Below, in pieces: positions 23,492 to 30,190 of a DNA stretch of 40,042 nucleotides. The position numbers were made by a program, and so were the translations under genes. Below the pieces are notes generated by a model that saw only the letters and a list, made by a program, of their open reading frames with translations, made no database searches and was not told where the DNA came from. The stretch covers positions 1-40,042 of IMG/VR virus record IMGVR_UViG_3300032456_000008. One strand, written 5' to 3'. This stretch comes from a virus. The stretch's first letter is position 1. Every line of letters begins with the position of its first letter.

Positions 23492-24277
23492 ATGGCTGTT
23501 TTGTACGATTCGCGCGGCAATGAGATCGCCGGGCCTCTTGACGTCATCACCGGTAACTCGGTCGTCGATACCCGGCCTTTGACGGTGCTTCTTGCTTCGC
23601 TGAACGCTGAGACGTTGGTGGAGCTGAACGGTCAGACGACGATCTCTATTGATGCTCGTTCGGCGGCGTTCGCCGGCACTTTGGTTGTTGAGGCGTCGAT
23701 CGACGGGATCAACTTCGTGGCTGTTCCTGTCGTGAACTTGGCGAGTCAAGCGGTGCTCGTGAATGTGGTTCTGTCGGGGGCCTCGGCTCTGCAGTTCGTT
23801 GCTCACGTCGGCGGCTTCGCTGCTGTCAGGGTCCGGGTTTTTGCGTGGACGTCGGGGAATATCGACGTCGGTGTCCGTGGCACTGTCGCGGCGTTGCGGC
23901 CGTCGCTGGAACGTCCGTACCCGACGACTCTTTGGGTGACGGCGACCGCGGCGGCGAACACTGCGGCGACGGCGTCTCTTCCGGCGGCGGGTGCTGGGCT
24001 GTTCCACTACATAACCCATATCGACATCACGAGGAACGCGACGGCGATCCTTGCCGGGACAGCGACGATCGTTCACACCACGACGAATCTTCCGGGGTCG
24101 CCGGCGTGGTCGGTTGGCAATGCGATGGCGGCCGGCGGGACGGAAAAGGACGTTTTCATCGACATGGCTCAACCGTTGAAGTCGTCGGCGGCGAACACGA
24201 TTTCAACGGTCGTGTGTGCTGCTGGTGGTGCGGGTGTGCTCGGTCGTGTGAACGTCGGGTACTTCGTCGCGGCCTAG
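23492..24277 (+). CDS. Virion-associated beta-rich protein
   Basis: This 261-aa protein is the last plus-strand gene. It starts 3 nt after the fibre stop, and overlaps the stop of the leftward small gene at 24274 by 4 nt. The N-terminal ~140 residues (AVLYDSRGNEIAG ... ETLVELNGQTTISIDARSAAFAGTLVVEASIDGINF) look like a phage surface beta-domain. The C-terminal part (PTTLWVTATAAANTAATASLPAAGAGLFHYITHIDITRNATA) resembles a receptor-binding or decoration domain. Its partner position with the collagen fibre suggests it sits at the fibre tip or base. No enzyme motif is seen. Confidence 0.65.
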   Translation: MAVLYDSRGNEIAGPLDVITGNSVVDTRPLTVLLASLNAETLVELNGQTTISIDARSAAFAGTLVVEASIDGINFVAVPVVNLASQAVLVNVVLSGASALQFVAHVGGFAAVRVRVFAWTSGNIDVGVRGTVAALRPSLERPYPTTLWVTATAAANTAATASLPAAGAGLFHYITHIDITRNATAILAGTATIVHTTTNLPGSPAWSVGNAMAAGGTEKDVFIDMAQPLKSSAANTISTVVCAAGGAGVLGRVNVGYFVAA

Positions 24278-24363
24278 CTTCGGTAGTGGTTGATGACTTC
24301 GAGCCATAGGGCGACGAGGAAGGCGCCGGCGAGGATGGCTCCGGAGTCCCACGCGGCGTTCAC
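24274..24363 (-). CDS. Very small membrane protein
   Basis: This 29-aa protein has a GTG start in a GTGA overlap with the previous gene. It reads MNAAWDSGAILAGAFLV then ALWLEVINHYRS. A single hydrophobic stretch of about 18 residues (GAILAGAFLVALWLEVI) forms one membrane helix. It is the last gene of the early operon, and its stop overlaps the stop of the plus-strand gene at 23492-24277. The coupled start and membrane helix argue against chance. Function unknown. Confidence 0.55.
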   Translation of the reverse strand: MNAAWDSGAILAGAFLVALWLEVINHYRS

Positions 24364-24722
24364 TGGTGCTCGCGGAAGGTTTCGAGCCATGCGATGTAGG
24401 CAGCGGCGATGATCGGCCACGGCATGCCCAACATGCCGTCGCTGAACGACATCGGTACGCTGTCTTTGAGCTCTTCGATCCAGCGGGCGACGTTTCTTGC
24501 GGCTATCGCTGCAGGGATTGAATCGCGCTTGCTCACGGCTTCCTCGCTAGGGGGCTGCTCGGCCTGCGCGGGGGGGTCGGTGTGGCCGAACAGTTCGCGC
24601 TCATAGATCCGTCGGTACACCTGGTGCCCGGGAAGGTTCGCGAGGTCTCCTGGGTTGGTGGCGTGTACCTGGTAGGAGTCCGAGCCGTCGCTGTATTGGG
24701 TGTGGACGATGTACACGTTCAT
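24360..24722 (-). CDS. Hypothetical early protein
   Basis: This 120-aa protein has an ATG start in an ATGA overlap with the gene upstream. It opens NVYIVHTQYSDGSDSYQVHA, a strand-turn-strand segment, followed by a helical middle (LPGHQVYRRIYERELFG) and an Ala-rich end with Trp (MPWPIIAAAYIAWLE). No family recognised. It lies in the block of small coupled early genes where host-control proteins often sit. Confidence 0.6.
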   Translation of the reverse strand: MNVYIVHTQYSDGSDSYQVHATNPGDLANLPGHQVYRRIYERELFGHTDPPAQAEQPPSEEAVSKRDSIPAAIAARNVARWIEELKDSVPMSFSDGMLGMPWPIIAAAYIAWLETFREHQ

Positions 24723-25042
24723 GTGTGCTCCTCGGTGTTGTTGTGGTGTGGTAGGTCGAGTAGGTCCCGGTCGAGCCATGCGCGGCCGAGGGGTGTTGCT
24801 TTGAGTGCTCTCGTGTCGGGGGTGCGGGTGAGGCCGGGTTTCCCGATCCGGTGGAGTGCTCCGAAGGCGACGAGGTCGTAGAGGGTGTTTTCGACGGTTT
24901 TCCACGGGTAGCGGTCGGTGGTGAGTTGGCCGAGGAGGTCGAGCCACGGGATCGGTTCCTCGGCCTCATAGACGAGGCCGAGGACGGCGAGCACGAGCTC
25001 GGGGGATCGTCTGTAGATGGGGTGGCGGCGGTCAGTCGGCAT
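24719..25042 (-). CDS. Winged-helix DNA-binding-like protein
   Basis: This 107-aa protein opens with a basic YRRSPELVLAVLGLVYEAEEPIPWLDLLGQLTTDRYPWKTVENTLYDLVAFGALHRIGK segment. This fits the helix-turn-helix plus wing of small transcription-type regulators (recognition helix WKTVENTLYDLVAFG followed by the wing). The acidic C-terminus ends NNTEEHT. The start overlaps the stop of the next gene by 11 nt. It could be an early regulator or a host RNA polymerase or nucleoid interactor. Only the DNA-binding fold is inferred. Confidence 0.55.
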   Translation of the reverse strand: MPTDRRHPIYRRSPELVLAVLGLVYEAEEPIPWLDLLGQLTTDRYPWKTVENTLYDLVAFGALHRIGKPGLTRTPDTRALKATPLGRAWLDRDLLDLPHHNNTEEHT

Positions 25043-25349
25043 GGGGAAGGGCGGAGTACTCGGGTTCGTGCTGGCCGAGGTCTGCGGGCCACGGGATGCC
25101 GGTGGCCAGCGCGCAGCGCATGAGGATCTCGGTCGGCCGGTTGAGCTCGTCGGGGTCGTAGGCGTCTCGTGCGCATGCGATTGCGATGTTCTCGTTTTGG
25201 CAGCATGAGACGAGGGCGGCGCCGGTGATGATGCGGGCGGCGGTGAGGTCGCTGACGAGTCGGGTTGCGGTGTTGTCGGTGGTGCAGAGGATCGGGGTCA
25301 GGTCGAGGCCTTCGGTTTGCATCCACACGGTGAAGAGGTTGTCGATCAT
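25032..25349 (-). CDS. Hypothetical early protein
   Basis: This 105-aa protein has its ATG in a 4-nt overlap with the previous stop. The sequence (IDNLFTVWMQTEGLDLTPILC on, then ITGAALVSCCQNENIAIACA and PTEILMRCALATGIPWPADLG) is mixed alpha/beta with three Cys in the middle. I recognise no family. Its coupled position suggests co-expression with its neighbours. Confidence 0.6.
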   Translation of the reverse strand: MIDNLFTVWMQTEGLDLTPILCTTDNTATRLVSDLTAARIITGAALVSCCQNENIAIACARDAYDPDELNRPTEILMRCALATGIPWPADLGQHEPEYSALPHAD

Positions 25350-25561
25350 GTGAGCTCGGTTCCGGAGGAATGGTGGGTGACCCAGTGTTGGTAGGCGAAC
25401 TGTTCGACGGCGTCGAGGGTGGCGTCGGTGATCTCGTGGAGCTCCTCGTGTTCGGTGATTGCACCGGATTCGATGCAGTCGAGGCAGTGAAGTGCGGCTC
25501 CGATGTAGGCGCGGTCGTATCCGATCACGAAGCGTTTTGCGTCGTAGCCGCCGGCGCTCAC
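25346..25561 (-). CDS. Small acidic early protein
   Basis: This 71-aa protein has a GTG start in a GTGA overlap. It is acidic and helical (ALHCLDCIESGAITEHEELHEITDATLDAVEQFAYQHW), with two His and a CxxC-like pair near the middle. No family recognised. It keeps the tight spacing of the whole cluster. Confidence 0.55.
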   Translation of the reverse strand: MSAGGYDAKRFVIGYDRAYIGAALHCLDCIESGAITEHEELHEITDATLDAVEQFAYQHWVTHHSSGTELT

Positions 25562-25926
25562 GCGATGGTCCCGGTCTTGTCGAGGGCGCGTTGTGCGGCT
25601 TCGGCGGCGGGCCAGCGGTCGCCGGCGGTGTGCTCGACGATGGCGCGCTGCAGCGCGATGCGGATGACGCGCCAGTCGTCGGGGGTGAGGTCGGCGGTCG
25701 AGCTGGGGAACGGTCGGGATGGGGTTCCGAAGCGTGGGGGGCGTGTGAGGCGGTCGAGGAACCGGCGGAGCGGTCCGCGGCGTCGGGCGGGTGTGGTGGT
25801 CATGGTGGGGCCTTTCGTGGTTGGGATGAAGCGAGATACCGGATTCGGGACCTCGAAAGAGGCGGCGAGCTCGAGGGCGAGCTGCAGCGGGGCCGGTGGG
25901 AGCGGGAAGAGGAGGAGCTGGATCAT
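25558..25926 (-). CDS. Hypothetical early protein with two possible starts
   Basis: The longer form (122 aa) starts at an ATG at 25926 in an ATGA overlap with the previous gene, and begins IQLLLFPLPPAPLQLALELAA. A shorter form (81 aa) starts at an ATG at 25803 with a good AAAGG site (GAAAGGCCCC); it begins TTTPARRRGPLRRFLDRLTRPP, a strongly basic opening. Both share the C-terminus DLTPDDWRVIRIALQRAIVEHTAGDRWPAAEAAQRAL. The basic segment suggests nucleic-acid binding. Both products may be made. Confidence 0.55.
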   Translation of the reverse strand: MIQLLLFPLPPAPLQLALELAASFEVPNPVSRFIPTTKGPTMTTTPARRRGPLRRFLDRLTRPPRFGTPSRPFPSSTADLTPDDWRVIRIALQRAIVEHTAGDRWPAAEAAQRALDKTGTIA

Positions 25927-26111
25927 GTGAGCTGCAGCACGCGGACGGGGATCACGGCGAACGGGATGATGCGGCCGTGGCCGACGGCGATCGCTGCGCC
26001 GGGGTGGTGGGGTTGCCATTGGCGGTAGGTGTCGTGCTCGTCGGTGGTGAGCATGAGCTCCCCGTAGGCGATGGCTTGGCAGATGATGCGGGCGAGGAGC
26101 TCGGCGGTCAT
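25923..26111 (-). CDS. Small early protein
   Basis: This 62-aa protein has an ATG start in an ATGA overlap. It opens TAELLARIICQAIAYGELM, a helix, then has a His/Asp-rich loop and ends with a hydrophobic IIPFAVIPVRVLQLT strand. No family recognised. Confidence 0.5.
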   Translation of the reverse strand: MTAELLARIICQAIAYGELMLTTDEHDTYRQWQPHHPGAAIAVGHGRIIPFAVIPVRVLQLT

Positions 26112-26356
26112 GTCGTGAGGTCCTGCGCGTGGTAGGTGCGGTGTCTCAGGAAGTCCACAACGGGGCGAGCTCCTAGCGCGGGTCCTGCGTGCACGAGGTG
26201 CTCGATCACGATCAGTCCGTATGACGTCGAGTCGAGCACACCTAGAACCTCCACCCGGCCTTCGTGATCCCCTCGCTTGAACGCGAGGGAGTGCCAGCGC
26301 TGGCCTGCTGCGGGTGTTGGTACCTGAGGTTCCTCGGCGGTCGATGGTTCGGTCAT
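26108..26356 (-). CDS. Small early protein
   Basis: This 82-aa protein has an ATG start in an ATGA overlap. It has an N-terminal acidic/Pro-rich tail (TEPSTAEEPQVPTPAAGQRWHSLAF) followed by a beta segment (GRVEVLGVLDSTSYGLIVIEHLV). The C-terminus is PVVDFLRHRTYHAQD. The layout resembles small single-domain regulators or modulators, but no family can be named. Confidence 0.5.
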   Translation of the reverse strand: MTEPSTAEEPQVPTPAAGQRWHSLAFKRGDHEGRVEVLGVLDSTSYGLIVIEHLVHAGPALGARPVVDFLRHRTYHAQDLTT

Positions 26357-26886
26357 GTGTTGAGGTCCTGACGTGTGAGGCGGGCGATCCGCCCGCGCTG
26401 CTCGCCGATACCGCGTGAGCCGGCGAGCGGTGTCACGAGCTCGGGAACGGCGCGTGCGAGCTCGGCGGAGTAGGCGGCCGGGCAGAGGGAGACGACTTGG
26501 ACGTCCTGGCGGCGGAGGCCGCGGGTGAGGGCCTGGTGGGCCAGCTTGGCCGGGGTCGAAACGATCGAGTCTTTGTCGGTGATCTTCTTCTCGTAGTCCG
26601 GGCAGAGGTCGGCGAGGGCGAGGAGGCCGTAGCACGCTGAGAGGACGAGCACGCGGTCGGCGCCGATCCGCTCGGCATGCTGGCGGGCGTAGCGGTGGAA
26701 CTGGCCGGTGTACCGTTCGCCGGCGGTGAAGAGCTCGCCGGCGGCGTTGTAGAGGCCGGGCGCCTTCTCGCCGGAGCACGGGATAACTATCACGAGCTCC
26801 GGCCGGGCGCCGGCGAGGTCGTCGAGGGAGAGCTGGACTCCGCCGGTCACGTGGTCGAGCTCGAAGAGGGGGAGCTGGGCGATCAC
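26353..26886 (-). CDS. DUF6884-like protein (YaaA-like fold suspected)
   Basis: This 177-aa protein has an ATG start in an ATGA overlap. It shows a family pattern: LVIVIPCSGEKAPGLYNAAGELFTAGERYTGQF, then RIGADRVLVLSACYGLLALADLCPDYEKKI and a helical end. The IPCSGEK, ERYTGQFHRY and LSACYGLL motifs match the small phage family annotated DUF6884, which resembles bacterial YaaA-type proteins and is seen near 7-deazaguanine modification genes in some phages. Here no such pathway genes are visible. A role in DNA or nucleotide handling is inference. Confidence 0.65.
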   Translation of the reverse strand: MIAQLPLFELDHVTGGVQLSLDDLAGARPELVIVIPCSGEKAPGLYNAAGELFTAGERYTGQFHRYARQHAERIGADRVLVLSACYGLLALADLCPDYEKKITDKDSIVSTPAKLAHQALTRGLRRQDVQVVSLCPAAYSAELARAVPELVTPLAGSRGIGEQRGRIARLTRQDLNT

Positions 26887-27002
26887 GGCGCCACGCTCTC
26901 GAAGGCGGCGACGAGGATCACGGCGGCGGCGGGGATCGAGCCGAGGAAGGTCGTCACGAGGGCGAGGCGTGCGTGCTCGAAGCGGCGGCGGCGGCGGTTC
27001 AT
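26883..27002 (-). CDS. Small membrane protein
   Basis: This 39-aa protein has an ATG start in an ATGA overlap. A basic start (NRRRRRFEHARLALVT) is followed by one hydrophobic helix (TTFLGSIPAAAVILVAAF), the positive-inside pattern of a single-pass membrane protein. Similar one-helix proteins in early regions may act on host membrane targets. That is inference. Confidence 0.6.
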   Translation of the reverse strand: MNRRRRRFEHARLALVTTFLGSIPAAAVILVAAFESVAP

Positions 27003-27223
27003 GCTGTCACTGTGTCCAGCTCGGCGAACGGGATGAGGCGGCCGGGGCCGACGCGGAGGCCGGTCCGTTTCGCGACGAGCGTCGGGCAGTAGCCGAGGCG
27101 GGTGGCGTCTTCGGGGCTGAGGTCGCCGGTGTCGCGGAGATGGTGGGCGGAGAGGCGGGTTGAGTCGCAGTGGGGGCAGGCTGGGGTGGTGTTGCGGGGG
27201 TGGGAGCGTCGTTCGGTGTTCAT
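26999..27223 (-). CDS. Small zinc-ribbon-like protein
   Basis: This 74-aa protein has an ATG start in an ATGA overlap with the following gene. The N-terminal CPHCDSTRLSAHHLRDTG and a later YCPTLVAKRTG give a CxxC...HH...C pattern, a short zinc motif. The remainder is mixed basic and hydrophobic. Zinc-ribbon proteins of this size often bind nucleic acids or RNA polymerase. Confidence 0.55.
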   Translation of the reverse strand: MNTERRSHPRNTTPACPHCDSTRLSAHHLRDTGDLSPEDATRLGYCPTLVAKRTGLRVGPGRLIPFAELDTVTA

Positions 27224-27510
27224 CGTGCGGCCTGCAGCCATGCTTCGTAGTCCTCGGCGGTGTAGCCAGATTCGAGGAGGCGGTCGCGGCAGTCGTCGGC
27301 GTCGCTGTCCATCTCTTCGGCAAGATCGCGGATGCGGTTCAGTTCGGCGGCGAAGATCCCGGCGACGGCGTTGGTTCCGCCGGCCTTGATTCGGGCGGAG
27401 TTCTCGATGAGTGCGACGAGCTCGGCGTAGCCGGCGGCGGTGGCCTCGGCGCTGCGAAGGCTGCGGAAGAGATGGGCTCGGGCGGGCTGGGTGTTGCGTG
27501 TTGCGGTCAT
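27220..27510 (-). CDS. Helical early protein at a promoter-proximal position
   Basis: This 96-aa protein has its ATG at 27510, 6 nt after a -10 hexamer, consistent with a leaderless transcript. It is helical and charged: RSLRSAEATAAGYAELVALIENSARIK, then IFAAELNRIRDLAEEMDSDADDCRDRLLESGYTAEDYEAWL. It is the first gene of the 24.3-27.5 kb small-gene block under its own promoter candidate. No family recognised. Confidence 0.6.
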   Translation of the reverse strand: MTATRNTQPARAHLFRSLRSAEATAAGYAELVALIENSARIKAGGTNAVAGIFAAELNRIRDLAEEMDSDADDCRDRLLESGYTAEDYEAWLQAAR

Positions 27511-27516
27511 GTCTCT

Positions 27517-27545
27517 AGTATCGACATCTTCTAGTCAGACTTGAA
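27517..27545 (-). promoter_or_regulatory. Candidate leaderless promoter upstream of the small-gene cluster
   Basis: On the minus strand, TTCAAG (27540-27545) and GATACT (27517-27522) are separated by 17 bases. The -10 element ends 6 nt before the ATG at 27510, so the mRNA would start at or next to the start codon. The -35 match is weak (3 of 6). The spacer contains ACTAGAAGAT (27526-27535), which also occurs near the other promoter candidate at 38348. Confidence 0.45.
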
Positions 27546-27579
27546 GCGATTTCGGGGATCTTGCCGATCTCTTGCCACT

Positions 27580-27954
27580 TCACGGGAAGATGTCCGACTG
27601 TGCGGGGTCGAGATCGGGCGCAAGATCCTCGGGCTCGGGGTAGTCGAGGTCGAGCGCGCCGGCGGTGAACTTCTCCGGGAAGAGCGTCGGCGCTGCTTCG
27701 ACGGCGGCCATCCGCCGGCGGGCGACGTCGGCGTAGCTCGCGATCTTCTCCACTCCGATGAATCGGCGGCCTTCCATCAGCGCGCCGACTCCGGTCGTGC
27801 CCGATCCGGCGAACGGGTCGAAGATCAGCTCACCCGGTAGGCAGATGTGCGAGAGCTGGCGCATGAGCTCTGTCGGTTTCCCGGTGATGTGATGCTTGTC
27901 GGCCTGCGAGACCGGGGCGAATCCATCCGGGAATAATTGTGCTGTCGTCGAGAA
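27580..27954 (-). pseudogene. DNA methyltransferase, C-terminal part (frameshifted)
   Basis: This 124-residue segment carries the second half of a beta-class (DPPY first) methyltransferase: FSTTAQLFPDG, the DKHHITGKPTELMRQLS region and the SAM-binding DPFAGSGTTGVGAL motif with RRFIGVEKIASY. It is one frame away (+1) from the N-terminal part at 27956-28510. No start codon occurs before the SAM motif in a natural position. A C4 run on the minus strand (27968-27971 of the plus strand as GGGG) is the likely slip or error site. The intact protein would be 309 aa. Confidence 0.75.
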
Positions 27955-28510
27955 CGTGGAGCCACCCGGGGAGACACGCGTCGACGTCGTCGCGTACTCC
28001 GCCGGCGGTTGCCCACACGACGTATTCGGCCTGCGATCGGAAGCCTCCTCGTCGGGGTCGGGTCCCGTCGCCTTTGTCCCACGGGATGATTCCGCGCCAG
28101 ACCCAGCCGCCACTCTGGACGGCGTCGGTTGTCGTGGGGAGCTGGCGCCAGTCGGTGAACATGAGGAGCGAGCCTCCGGGTCGGGTGATCCGGAGGCATT
28201 CGTCGAGCCACGCGATGCACCATTTCAGGTAGCCGCGCTGGTCGCGGTTGTCGCCGGCGAAGTCCGGGCGGTCGATCTGTGTTCCGGTGAGGACGTACTT
28301 GTTGGTGGTCGAGGCCATCCGGTCGCCGCGCGTGAAGCCTCCGGAGGAGTAGGGCGGGTCGGTGATAACGGCGGCGACGGTGGCGTCGGGGATGGCTTGC
28401 ATCACTCCGAGAGATTCTCCCTCGAAGAGCTGCCAGCGTTCGCCGGCGTCGAGCTCGACGGCGCGAGAGCCGGGTAGGACGATTGAGAGCGGCGGTGTCG
28501 GGTCGTTCAT
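27830..28510 (-). CDS. DNA methyltransferase (N4-cytosine/N6-adenine), N-terminal part
   Basis: The ATG start lies in an ATGA overlap with the neighbouring methyltransferase gene. The motif AAVITDPPYSSGG is the DPPY catalytic site, and ITRPGGSLLMFTD and the RSQAEYVVWATAGG segment follow, as in phage beta-class methyltransferases. After about residue 185 the frame turns to unrelated text and ends at 27830; the true C-terminal domain continues in the +1 frame (27580-27954). With one base removed, the gene is a full 309-aa enzyme. It may be an inactive copy, a population variant, or a sequence error. Confidence 0.75.
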   Translation of the reverse strand: MNDPTPPLSIVLPGSRAVELDAGERWQLFEGESLGVMQAIPDATVAAVITDPPYSSGGFTRGDRMASTTNKYVLTGTQIDRPDFAGDNRDQRGYLKWCIAWLDECLRITRPGGSLLMFTDWRQLPTTTDAVQSGGWVWRGIIPWDKGDGTRPRRGGFRSQAEYVVWATAGGVRDDVDACLPGWLHVLDDSTIIPGWIRPGLAGRQASHHRETDRAHAPALAHLPTG

Positions 28511-29328
28511 GTTGGTTCCTGTTCGGTGAGGGCTGAGCCGTGGACGAGGTCCGGGCGGCCGGCGTAGAGGTCGAGGCCGATCCCGTGGCGGCCGAGCGCG
28601 GCGGCGACTCGGGGGACGGTCCCGCTTCCTCCGAAGGGGTCGAGCACGATGTCGCCGGGGAGTGTGGTCGGCAGGATGCAGCGGCGGGCGAGCTCGTCGG
28701 GGAACGGGGCGAGATGAGGGTCGCCGGAACTTCCGGGCGGGAAGTGCCAGACGGAGCCGGTTTCGACGAGGCCGGAGGGGTACCACTTCGGGCGGAGGTC
28801 ACGGGCCCGGCGCGCTCGTTCCCACGGGACGAGGAGGTAGATCATCTCGTGTGACCATCGCGGCCGGCGAACGTGCTGCAGGGATTCGGGGGACTCGCGG
28901 CCTTTGTCCCACACGATCGGGAGCCGGAGGCGCCATCCTCGGCGGAGCAACTCGTGCAGGACGTGGCCGGGGACGTCCACGAACGATCCCTCGGCGAAGG
29001 CGGGGTCTCGGAAGCGGCCGGGGCCTCCGCCGGCGTTGCTCCTGGGTTTCTTTGCGGTGGCCCAGTCTCCGCCGGCGCCTCCGGAGTTGTTGGCCTTGTC
29101 GCCGAGGTTCAGCCAGCACGAGCTCGTGTCGGGTTTCATCACGCGCCGGATCTCGTCGAAGACGTCGGCGATCATCGTCACGTACTCGGCGACGGTCTCC
29201 TCGCGCCCGACCTCGCGCTCGTCGTCGGTCCCGTAGGTGCGCTGCTTCAAGTAGGGCGGTGAAGTCACCACGCAATCGACGGAGCCGGAGGCGAGAGGGA
29301 TCGTCCGGGCGTCTCCTCGAATCATCAT
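28507..29328 (-). CDS. DNA methyltransferase (N4-cytosine/N6-adenine)
   Basis: This 273-aa protein has an intact order of motifs: DCVVTSPPYLKQRTYG (catalytic S/DPPY), VDVPGHVLHELLRRGWRLRLPIVWDKGRE, the RWSHEMIYLLV region, and GDIVLDPFGGSGTVPRVAAALGRHGIGLDLY (SAM site). The order of catalytic before SAM motif makes it beta class. It lacks a target-recognition region of obvious length. The ATG at 29328 overlaps the previous stop by 4 nt. It should protect phage DNA from host restriction or mark it; the target is unknown. Confidence 0.85.
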   Translation of the reverse strand: MMIRGDARTIPLASGSVDCVVTSPPYLKQRTYGTDDEREVGREETVAEYVTMIADVFDEIRRVMKPDTSSCWLNLGDKANNSGGAGGDWATAKKPRSNAGGGPGRFRDPAFAEGSFVDVPGHVLHELLRRGWRLRLPIVWDKGRESPESLQHVRRPRWSHEMIYLLVPWERARRARDLRPKWYPSGLVETGSVWHFPPGSSGDPHLAPFPDELARRCILPTTLPGDIVLDPFGGSGTVPRVAAALGRHGIGLDLYAGRPDLVHGSALTEQEPT

Positions 29329-29645
29329 CGGTCGGGCCACCCGTCGCGCACCCGCTGGCGAGCTGCAGCGCGCGCCTGCGGTTCCGGGTCGCCGGTGCAC
29401 GCTCCGAGCTCGCACGGGTTGTAAGAGCTGCAGACGATGTCGGGCGGGAGCACGAACGGCGGGCCGGGTCGCTGGGTGAACTGTTCGACTGTTTCGCCGG
29501 CGAGAGCTCCGAGCCATATCGGGCACCCGGTCGGGTCGCCGGTTCCGTCGGGGTGGTAGGCGTGGTCGGCGGTGCATGACGCGCACCACGCGGACGACCA
29601 CGCGCCACCCTCGGTTCCGTTTGCGAAGTAGGTCGGGTCGGGCAT
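29325..29645 (-). CDS. Cys-rich hypothetical protein
   Basis: This 106-aa protein starts at an ATG at 29645 with a GGTGAG site; a GTG at 29660 is the alternative. It has two Cys pairs (WCASCTADHAYH and IVCSSYNPCELGAC) with a GCPIW motif between them, so a metal-bound fold is likely. Similar Cys-rich proteins occur in the early regions of actinophages. No function can be named. Confidence 0.65.
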   Translation of the reverse strand: MPDPTYFANGTEGGAWSSAWCASCTADHAYHPDGTGDPTGCPIWLGALAGETVEQFTQRPGPPFVLPPDIVCSSYNPCELGACTGDPEPQARAAARQRVRDGWPDR

Positions 29646-29652
29646 GCTGTTC

Positions 29653-30168
29653 TCACCCACGAGAGCCTCCCCATCGGGCCTCACATACGGCCACTTTTGC
29701 GGTCATCTCTGCGAGGAGGTCGATCGAGTTCTCGGCGGCGAAGACGAAAGCCTCGGCGAGAAGCCGGCCGACCTTGTCCTCCATCTGTTCGGTCGCGATC
29801 GTGTCGCCGCGGTTGACTTTCTTTGTGAGGTTGCACACGAGGCCGGCGGCGATCACGAGGTCGGGCCAGCGGCCTGTGGCGTAGAGGGCGCCATGCCGAT
29901 AAGCGAGGTCGAGGTCGAGGCCGAGGACGGCGCCGAGGTCGAGGGCGTAGATCGTCACGTCGGCCAGCTCCTCGCCGGTGCGGGGGTCGGTGGGCTGGCC
30001 GGGCTCGGCAAACGCGAGGATTTCCACGAGCTCCCCCACTTCACCGGCGAGACCGAGCGCAAAGTGAACGGCGGCGCTCCCGTCGTAGTCGTGGAGATGC
30101 GGGAACCATCGGGCGCTGTTCGTGAGATATTGGCGAGCGAGGCGATCGAGGTCGGGCGGGGTGGGCAT
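29653..30168 (-). CDS. MazG-like nucleotide pyrophosphohydrolase
   Basis: This 171-aa protein has an ATG start with AAGGAG. The ALGLAGEVGELVEILAFAE then EELADVTIYALDLGAVLGLDLD segments carry the ExxE...ExxD metal-binding motif of the MazG/all-alpha NTP-PPase family. The C-terminal half (FAAENSIDLLAEMTAKVAVCE) is helical. In phages this family can degrade (p)ppGpp-like or non-canonical nucleotides. Substrate not determinable here. Confidence 0.85.
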   Translation of the reverse strand: MPTPPDLDRLARQYLTNSARWFPHLHDYDGSAAVHFALGLAGEVGELVEILAFAEPGQPTDPRTGEELADVTIYALDLGAVLGLDLDLAYRHGALYATGRWPDLVIAAGLVCNLTKKVNRGDTIATEQMEDKVGRLLAEAFVFAAENSIDLLAEMTAKVAVCEARWGGSRG

Positions 30169-30190
30169 GGTGGTCTCCTTGGTTGTTGGG

